This document shows positions 7,768 through 11,886 of a stretch of 11,886 nucleotides of DNA, in pieces. Within the stretch, counting starts at the first letter, position 1. Each line of letters starts with the position of its first letter. This DNA comes from Hydrogenophilales bacterium. Its GTDB lineage: Bacteria; Pseudomonadota; Gammaproteobacteria; Burkholderiales; Thiobacillaceae. The notes under the pieces are model-generated. The model was not told where the DNA came from, ran no database searches, and saw only the letters and a list, made by a program, of their open reading frames with translations. Both the position numbers and the translations under genes were made by a program. The stretch lies in assembly GCA_011391655.1 (NCBI GenBank), contig JAABQE010000166.1:1-11886 (forward strand), in the 5' to 3' direction.

Positions 7768-8555
7768 GGATGGTTGCTCACTTGCGTATGGGTGTGCAGG
7801 CGTATGGTTTCGCTTTCCTGACTCAGGTTGAGCGCCATGCTGACCAGGCCGCCGCGCTCGGTGACGCCAGGCTGGTATTCGAAATTGCAGGCGCTGACAC
7901 GGGTGGCCAGCAGCGCGTGCGCGGTAGCGGCGAAGCTGGTCGGCTGAATGGCGGCAGGCGCATAGCCCCAATAGCGCGTGAGCGTGCCGCTGGCCGGGTC
8001 ACAGACATAACTCACCGGCCCCGTGACGACCTGAAAGCGGTTGCCGGGCGAGGCCAACGGAAACAGTTTCGATGCGATGGCGATGCTGCTTACGCTGCCG
8101 TCCGCCCCGCTGTAGGCAGCAAGCGTATCGCCTGCCCAGGCGTCGGCGCCGGGAATACCGAGGTTGTACACAGCGATGGAATCGCCCGCCTGTATCGCGA
8201 TGGCCGGCCCCAGCACATCGAAACTGCTGTCGGCCACGCTGAAATCGAGGATGTCGCCGCTGCCCTGTGCGCGATAACGCCCGCCGCTGCGGGTTTCAAG
8301 AAACTCCAGATAGAACACGCCACCCGCCGAGGTGGCGCGCACGCTGTTCGGCAGCGCCAGCCGGATATCCCGCGCCATGCGGCGTAGCGCGGTGTCGGCC
8401 GTGTCGGTGAGGCGTGCCCGGCGGTCCTGGGCGATGTAGCTGTCCAGCGGGGCACGCAGGAATACGGCCACCATCGACCCGATGATGGCGGTGATCGCGA
8501 TGACGATGATCATCTCGACCAGGCTGAAGCCGGCGTGATTAAAGGGTGGGCGCAT
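7764..8555 (-). CDS. mshO: MshO, minor prepilin (PilW/GspJ-like)
   Basis: 263 residues. The leader MRPPFNHAG (9 residues) is followed by FSLVEMIIVIAITAIIGSMV, a class III prepilin signal with Gly-1, Phe+1 and Glu+5 (Glu14). After the helix comes DTADTALRRMARDIRLALPN (about 51-70), the conserved 'R-ARDIRLALPNSVR' segment of MshO and PilW/GspJ proteins. A globular beta-rich domain fills the rest, with cysteines in YVCDP and SACNF. It is probably a minor subunit of the pilus tip or initiation complex. I chose the ATG at 8555; an ATG at 8567 would add four residues. No clear ribosome site is visible before either, and the start overlaps mshD by 17 bases, so coupling is likely. Confidence 0.9.
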   Translation of the reverse strand: MRPPFNHAGFSLVEMIIVIAITAIIGSMVAVFLRAPLDSYIAQDRRARLTDTADTALRRMARDIRLALPNSVRATSAGGVFYLEFLETRSGGRYRAQGSGDILDFSVADSSFDVLGPAIAIQAGDSIAVYNLGIPGADAWAGDTLAAYSGADGSVSSIAIASKLFPLASPGNRFQVVTGPVSYVCDPASGTLTRYWGYAPAAIQPTSFAATAHALLATRVSACNFEYQPGVTERGGLVSMALNLSQESETIRLHTHTQVSNHP

Positions 8556-9081
8556 AACGCGTGCCATAGCCGGACAGGCTGACAGTGTGACCACCTGGAC
8601 CGGTGACAGTCACGGTGACAAGCAGGGTTTCACCGGCGGGAATGCCATTGAAGGCGCCAGCCAGCTGCACCTGGATCGCCGCAGCATAGCTGCCCAGTCC
8701 TGCCACCGCGGTACCGGTGAGGTCCTGGATGCCCGCCATGGAAAAACCGTGGTAATCGTTGATGTTGTCGAAAGGCGTGAGGTTGGCGTAGCGCGTCTCC
8801 CCGGCTTCCGGCCCCATGGCGGTCTCAGGCAGCGTCGCACAGTCGGCAGCACTGCTTGCCGTCTCCGTGTTGGCGTCGTCGGGGTCGCAATAGGTGTAAG
8901 GCTTGGACAGAACTTCTTCGAGCAATGATTCAGCAATGGTGGCCACCTGCTTGCGCACCATGGGATCGGCACTGGAACGCGCATTCACGCTGTAAACCGA
9001 CAACACCCCGGTCACCGCGATGCCCACCACGATAATGAACACCAGCAGCTCGATCAGGCTGAAGCCGCGTTCCTCAGTCAT
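8539..9081 (-). CDS. mshD: MshD, minor prepilin (PilV/GspI-like)
   Basis: 180 residues. A short leader MTEERG is followed by FSLIELLVFIIVVGIAVTGV, a clear prepilin signal (cleavage after Gly6, Glu at mature position 5). The next segment, NARSSADPMVRKQVATIAES and LLEEVLSKPYTYCD (about 33-66), matches the conserved 'DP..RKQA...AE.LLEEI' region of MshD proteins. The C-terminal domain includes GFSMAGIQDLTG and ends in beta strands (ETLLVTVTVTGPGG). It probably assembles with MshC, MshO and MshP. The ATG at 9081 lies eight bases inside mshC; the open frame extends upstream to 9210, but the prepilin signal fixes the start at 9081. Confidence 0.9.
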   Translation of the reverse strand: MTEERGFSLIELLVFIIVVGIAVTGVLSVYSVNARSSADPMVRKQVATIAESLLEEVLSKPYTYCDPDDANTETASSAADCATLPETAMGPEAGETRYANLTPFDNINDYHGFSMAGIQDLTGTAVAGLGSYAAAIQVQLAGAFNGIPAGETLLVTVTVTGPGGHTVSLSGYGTRYAPTL

Positions 9082-9565
9082 GGACGTAGCCGGTTTCCCG
9101 CTCGACGAAAACGTGATGCGTGCCGGCACCGTTAATCTGGATGTCGAGCTGGGCCAGGGTGTCCGGGCGGCCTGCCGCATCGAACACCAGCACCGCAACC
9201 GGGCTGGCAATCGTCACCCCGTCCGGGGCACTGACCGAATAGGGCTTCTCGCCGCCCGGCCCAGGCGCATGGTTGCCTGCGGAACAGGGCGTGTTGGCGA
9301 GGTAGCAAAGTGTGGCGCCGCTGGCTGACAGCTGCACGGACACATCGCGCCGCTGTGCGACCGCGAGCTTTTGTCCAAAACGCACCGTGGCAGCGAGCTG
9401 GTCGGCAAAGCCGCGAGTATCGAAGCTGTTTCGGCCGATCAGACGCGGCACGGCCACCGCCGCAAGAATGCCGGCGATGACCATGACGAGGATGAGTTCG
9501 ACGAGACTGAAACCCCGTACAGGAAGCGGGCGACAACGGCCGGGAAGCGGCAGGCTGTATGTCAC
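9074..9565 (-). CDS. mshC: MshC, minor prepilin (FimU/GspH-like)
   Basis: 163 residues with the GTG start at 9565, which gives an 18-residue leader ending in VRG. A GTG at 9598 would give a 29-residue leader. No ATG is available in frame. 9565 has AGGCG about seven bases upstream, while 9598 has nothing resembling a ribosome site, so I prefer 9565 with modest certainty. The prepilin signal reads RG followed by FSLVELILVMVIAGILAAVA, then VPRLIGRNSFDTRGFADQLA, which matches MshC proteins, and VRFGQKLAVAQRRDVSVQLS, the GspH/FimU-type segment. Two cysteines close together (LCYLANTPCSAG) probably form a disulphide. It likely belongs to the minor-pilin complex. The gene starts 54 bases after the mshA stop, so it is probably cotranscribed with mshA. 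Confidence 0.88.
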   Translation of the reverse strand: MTYSLPLPGRCRPLPVRGFSLVELILVMVIAGILAAVAVPRLIGRNSFDTRGFADQLAATVRFGQKLAVAQRRDVSVQLSASGATLCYLANTPCSAGNHAPGPGGEKPYSVSAPDGVTIASPVAVLVFDAAGRPDTLAQLDIQINGAGTHHVFVERETGYVHD

Positions 9566-9607
9566 AGCCCCGCGCCTGGTTTCGCTGTCCCCTGACACGC
9601 GTTTGCG

Positions 9608-9629
9608 TTAACAGCCGGTTAACAGCCGG
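9608..9629. repeat. 11-bp perfect tandem duplication over the mshA stop codon
   Basis: The plus strand has ttaacagccgg twice in direct succession (9608-9618 and 9619-9629). Read on the minus strand, the first-transcribed copy encodes the last residues and stop of mshA (Thr-Gly-Cys-stop) and the second lies just downstream. It looks like a recent slippage duplication and has no obvious function. Confidence 0.85.
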
Positions 9630-10170
9630 TAGAGTCGATCGCGGTAATCACCGCGGCGCCCGCCGTGCCGTTCGAAGGGCTGTAGGTGAATGAGCAAGTG
9701 GCCGGATCGGTACCGCCAGTGACCTGGACCGTCAGAACCGAAGCGATCGCCGCGCCGCCGCCGCTGGTGCCGTAGCCTTCTGTGGTCAGGTCAGCCGCCG
9801 CAGCCGGGAAGATCGAGGTCAGGCCGGCTGCATCGATAATGCCGCCGAGGTTTGCCGTGGGGTAGCCGTTGATGATGGTGACGGTGCCCTGTTCAGTACA
9901 GACCGTGCCAGCCGCGGGAGTAGCGTTGGTGGCCAGCGTGGCGGTGCCTGCGCAGCCCACGGTATCTGCAGTGCCGCCGCGAACCAGTACCGCACCATGA
10001 ATCATCGCCGACGCCGCCTGCACTGCGCCACGCGCGGCATTGAGCTTGGCGATGCGGGCATCGCGCTGGATGTTGGTAAAGCGTGGCAGCGCCACCGCCG
10101 CCAGTACGCCCAAAATGACGATGACGACGATGAGCTCGATCATGGTAAAGCCGTGCTGTTTTGATTTCAT
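9619..10170 (-). CDS. mshA: MshA, major pilin of the MSHA type IV pilus
   Basis: 183 residues. A seven-residue leader MKSKQHG precedes FTMIELIVVIVILGVLAAVA, a textbook type IVa prepilin signal (cleavage after Gly7, Phe+1, Glu+5). LPRFTNIQRDARIAKLNAAR and GAVQAASAMIHGAVLVRG (about 28-65) are typical of MshA/MshB pilins. Four cysteines are present: Cys73 and Cys91, and Cys159 and the C-terminal Cys183. The second pair would close a D-region loop ending at the last residue. The Gly/Ala/Thr-rich C-terminal half is the exposed head. The start has GGAG six bases upstream (10177-10180). Being the only major-type pilin here, it could be named MshA or MshB; I call it MshA because it leads the pilin block. 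A 123-base gap upstream is a natural place for its own promoter. Confidence 0.92.
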   Translation of the reverse strand: MKSKQHGFTMIELIVVIVILGVLAAVALPRFTNIQRDARIAKLNAARGAVQAASAMIHGAVLVRGGTADTVGCAGTATLATNATPAAGTVCTEQGTVTIINGYPTANLGGIIDAAGLTSIFPAAAADLTTEGYGTSGGGAAIASVLTVQVTGGTDPATCSFTYSPSNGTAGAAVITAIDSTGC

Positions 10171-10176
10171 TGCGTT

Positions 10177-10180
10177 CTCC
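10177..10180 (-). promoter_or_regulatory. Ribosome binding site of mshA
   Basis: GGAG on the minus strand, six bases before the ATG at 10170. It excludes the in-frame TTG at 10182, which overlaps the site itself. Confidence 0.65.
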
Positions 10181-10212
10181 AACGGTTCGAATAATGTTTG
10201 TCGGCAAGCGCC

Positions 10213-10283
10213 GCCAATCGCAGCACCTCACGGAAGCTATTGCGGCACATAGCGCACCGACTTGAATGAAATGGCCGATTGGC
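10213..10283. repeat. Inverted repeat in the mshG-mshA gap
   Basis: gccaatcg (10213-10220) and cgattggc (10276-10283) are perfect 8-base inverted copies separated by 55 bases in the 123-base gap between mshG and mshA. They could form a long-range stem in the transcript or be two half-sites for a regulator. No T-run follows on the minus strand as a terminator would need. I see no convincing -35/-10 pair and no correctly spaced sigma54 site in the gap. Confidence 0.4.
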
Positions 10284-10293
10284 AGGAAATAAA

Positions 10294-11520
10294 CTACTTC
10301 ATGGCCACGCTGGCCATGTCCCACATCGGCAAGAACACGCCGAGTGCCAGCACCAGCACGATGCCGCCCATGGCGGCGATGATGAGGGGTTCGATGCGGG
10401 CGGAAAGCGTCTTGATTTCGTAGTCCACCTCGCGCTCGTACATGTCGGCGACCTCCTGCATGAGCTCGTCGATGCTGCCGGTCTCCTCGCCGACGGCGAT
10501 CATCTGCAGCACCACCGGATTGAACACGGCTGCAGTCTGCGCGGTGCGCAGGATCGATTCGCCGCGCTCGATGCCGTTGCGCATCTGCTCGACGCGCGAG
10601 GCGATCCAGGCGTTGTCGGTGACTTCGGCCACCACTGTGAGCGCCTGCGCCGCCGGAATGCCGCTCTTCAGGGACAGCGACAAGGTGCGGGCAAAACGGG
10701 CCAGCGTGCTGCGCAGCACGATCGAACCGGTCAGCGGGATTCTGAGCTTGAAGCGATCCCACGCCACGCGCCCGTCATCGGTGCCGCGCCACACGCGGAA
10801 CCCAGCCACCGCCAGCACCAGTCCTGCCAGCATCACCCAGCCATACGCCAGGGTGATGCGCGAGGTTTCCATCAGGATTTTGGTCATCAGCGGCAACTCG
10901 GCGCCGAGGCCGGCATAGACCTTGGCGAAAGCCGGGATGACGAAAATATTGATGATGGTGATCGCGACCGCCATGGCGATGAGGACGAAGCTCGGGTAAC
11001 GCAGCGCCTCCTTGATGCGGGAACGGGTTTCACGCTCAAATTCGAGATGCTCGAACATCCGCAGGAACACGGCATCCAGGCGGCCGGTCGCTTCCCCCAC
11101 CCGCACCATCGCGATGTAAAAAGGCGAGAAAACTTCGGGATGCTGACGCATGGCGGTCGACAGGTCGCGCCCGGCTTCGAGTGACTCTTTCAGCGAGGCG
11201 ATCACCCGGGCAAAGGCGACATTGGTGGTCGATTCAATGAGTCCGGACAGCGAACGCAGAATGGGCACGCCGGCGCGCATCAATGTGTAGAGCTGACGCG
11301 AGAACAGCTGCACGTCGATGGCCTTGACCTTGGGCGCGAACAGGGCCAACTCCGCTGCCCCGGCATCACGCCGATCGGACAGGCTGGTTTCCTGGATGGA
11401 AATGGGCGAGATGCCGTTTCTCAGCAGGCTGCCCGCACAGTCGGCGGCGCTCTCTGCATCGAGGATGCCCTGCGCCTTCTCGCCGCCCTGGGTGCGGCCG
11501 GTATACGCAAAACGCAGCAT
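10294..11520 (-). CDS. mshG: MshG, inner-membrane platform protein (GspF/PilC family)
   Basis: 408 residues, the normal length for the family. MshG is the polytopic membrane protein on which the MshE ATPase acts to add or extract pilin. It has an N-terminal cytoplasmic segment (1-66), a first T2SF domain (about 69-192, QLFSRQLYTLMRAGVPILRS and VGEATGRLD), membrane helices at about 176-198 and 225-243, a second T2SF domain (about 272-394, FARTLSLSLKSGIPAAQAL and VGEETGSIDELM) and a last membrane helix (about 377-400, ending LPMWDMASVAMK). The paired VGE-TG motifs (141-146, 343-348) mark the duplicated domain. The ATG at 11520 shares one base with the mshE stop (TGATG), implying coupled translation. 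No frameshift or missing segment is seen. Confidence 0.95.
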   Translation of the reverse strand: MLRFAYTGRTQGGEKAQGILDAESAADCAGSLLRNGISPISIQETSLSDRRDAGAAELALFAPKVKAIDVQLFSRQLYTLMRAGVPILRSLSGLIESTTNVAFARVIASLKESLEAGRDLSTAMRQHPEVFSPFYIAMVRVGEATGRLDAVFLRMFEHLEFERETRSRIKEALRYPSFVLIAMAVAITIINIFVIPAFAKVYAGLGAELPLMTKILMETSRITLAYGWVMLAGLVLAVAGFRVWRGTDDGRVAWDRFKLRIPLTGSIVLRSTLARFARTLSLSLKSGIPAAQALTVVAEVTDNAWIASRVEQMRNGIERGESILRTAQTAAVFNPVVLQMIAVGEETGSIDELMQEVADMYEREVDYEIKTLSARIEPLIIAAMGGIVLVLALGVFLPMWDMASVAMK

Positions 11521-11886
11521 CAGCTGGTTTCATCCTGTGCGCTGGCCCGCATGGCTTCGGCCAGCGACGTCACGCCTGCCCGCGCCAGCGCGATGGCCTG
11601 GTCACGCAGCGTGTGACCGGCCATGGCTGCGCGCGCGGCAGCGACAAACTCTGCGGGGTGGTTGCTCGCCAGACTATGCGCCAGCGCGGTATTAATTTCG
11701 AGCAGTTCATGCAGGGCGCGCCGCCCGGAATAGCCGGTGCTCAGGCAGCGATCGCAGCCGCGCCCTTCGACATAGCCGGCTTCGGTTGCGTTGTCGGCAT
11801 GCGCCCGCCCCAACCAGACCAGCTCCTGCGGCGTTGGCTGATGCGGGGCCTTGCAATGGCTGCACACCTTGCGCACCAGTCGCTGG
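11520..11886 (-). CDS. mshE: MshE, pilus extension ATPase (C-terminal end; N-terminal part lies outside the window)
   Basis: The last 121 residues of a GspE/PilB-type ATPase. The frame is open to the window edge and begins QRLVRKVCSHCKAPHQPTPQ. It contains the C-terminal zinc-binding tetracysteine motif of the family: CSHC, then about 35 residues later GCDRCLSTGYSGRRALHELL. The end, HTLRDQAIALARAGVTSLAE, is the usual GspE tail (D-A..LV..G.TS..E). The Walker A and B boxes and the N-terminal domain lie beyond the window. In Vibrio, MshE binds cyclic di-GMP through its N-terminal domain; whether this copy does cannot be seen here. It is followed directly by mshG, its usual partner. Confidence 0.93.
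   Translation of the reverse strand, partial: QRLVRKVCSHCKAPHQPTPQELVWLGRAHADNATEAGYVEGRGCDRCLSTGYSGRRALHELLEINTALAHSLASNHPAEFVAAARAAMAGHTLRDQAIALARAGVTSLAEAMRASAQDETS

Noticed and set aside
10201..10217. Possible sigma54 promoter (TTGGCG...TTGC on the minus strand) before mshA
   Set aside because: The GG and GC elements are 8 bases apart, not the required 10, so RpoN would not be expected to recognise it.
9893..10762. A 289-codon minus-strand frame spanning mshA, the gap and mshG
   Set aside because: It runs out of frame through two confidently identified genes and its product is Arg/His-rich with no domain.

Overview
The window holds most of one MSHA-type (mannose-sensitive haemagglutinin) type IV pilus locus, with every gene on the minus strand. 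The high G+C content, the family resemblances and the compact msh cluster suggest a betaproteobacterium (Rhodocyclales-, Nitrosomonadales- or Thiobacillus-like). That placement is inference from sequence character, not a database match. No RNA gene, insertion sequence, CRISPR array or phage gene is visible, and no stretch over 300 bases lacks a gene.

In transcription order (high to low coordinates) the layout falls into three blocks. Block 1 (11886-10294) is the assembly motor: the C-terminal end of the MshE ATPase, then the MshG inner-membrane platform. A 123-base gap follows. Block 2 (10170-4598) is the fibre: major pilin MshA, four minor prepilin-like proteins MshC, MshD, MshO and MshP, and the large secreted protein MshQ. 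A 67-base gap with a candidate sigma70-type promoter follows. Block 3 (4529-1) is the envelope-spanning machine: MshI (PilM-like), a PilN-like protein, MshJ (PilO-like), MshK (PilP-like), the secretin MshL, and the N-terminal third or so of the AAA ATPase MshM, cut by the window edge.

Within each block the genes overlap or nearly abut, which suggests translational coupling. The system works as follows: MshE and MshG polymerise MshA at the inner membrane; MshI, the PilN-like protein, MshJ and MshK link the motor to the outer-membrane MshL channel; MshC/D/O/P probably form a priming or tip complex carrying MshQ to the pilus end; MshM has an ExeA-like peptidoglycan or secretin-assembly ATPase role.

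The system itself is known. The points worth a second look are the block order (E-G-A-C-D-O-P-Q before I-J-K-L-M, the reverse of the Vibrio order), the single major-type pilin with no mshB or mshF, the N-terminal architecture of MshQ (a lamin-tail-like domain plus a DUF11 domain before the MshQ core), the lack of Glu5 in MshP, and an 11-bp tandem duplication spanning the mshA stop codon.
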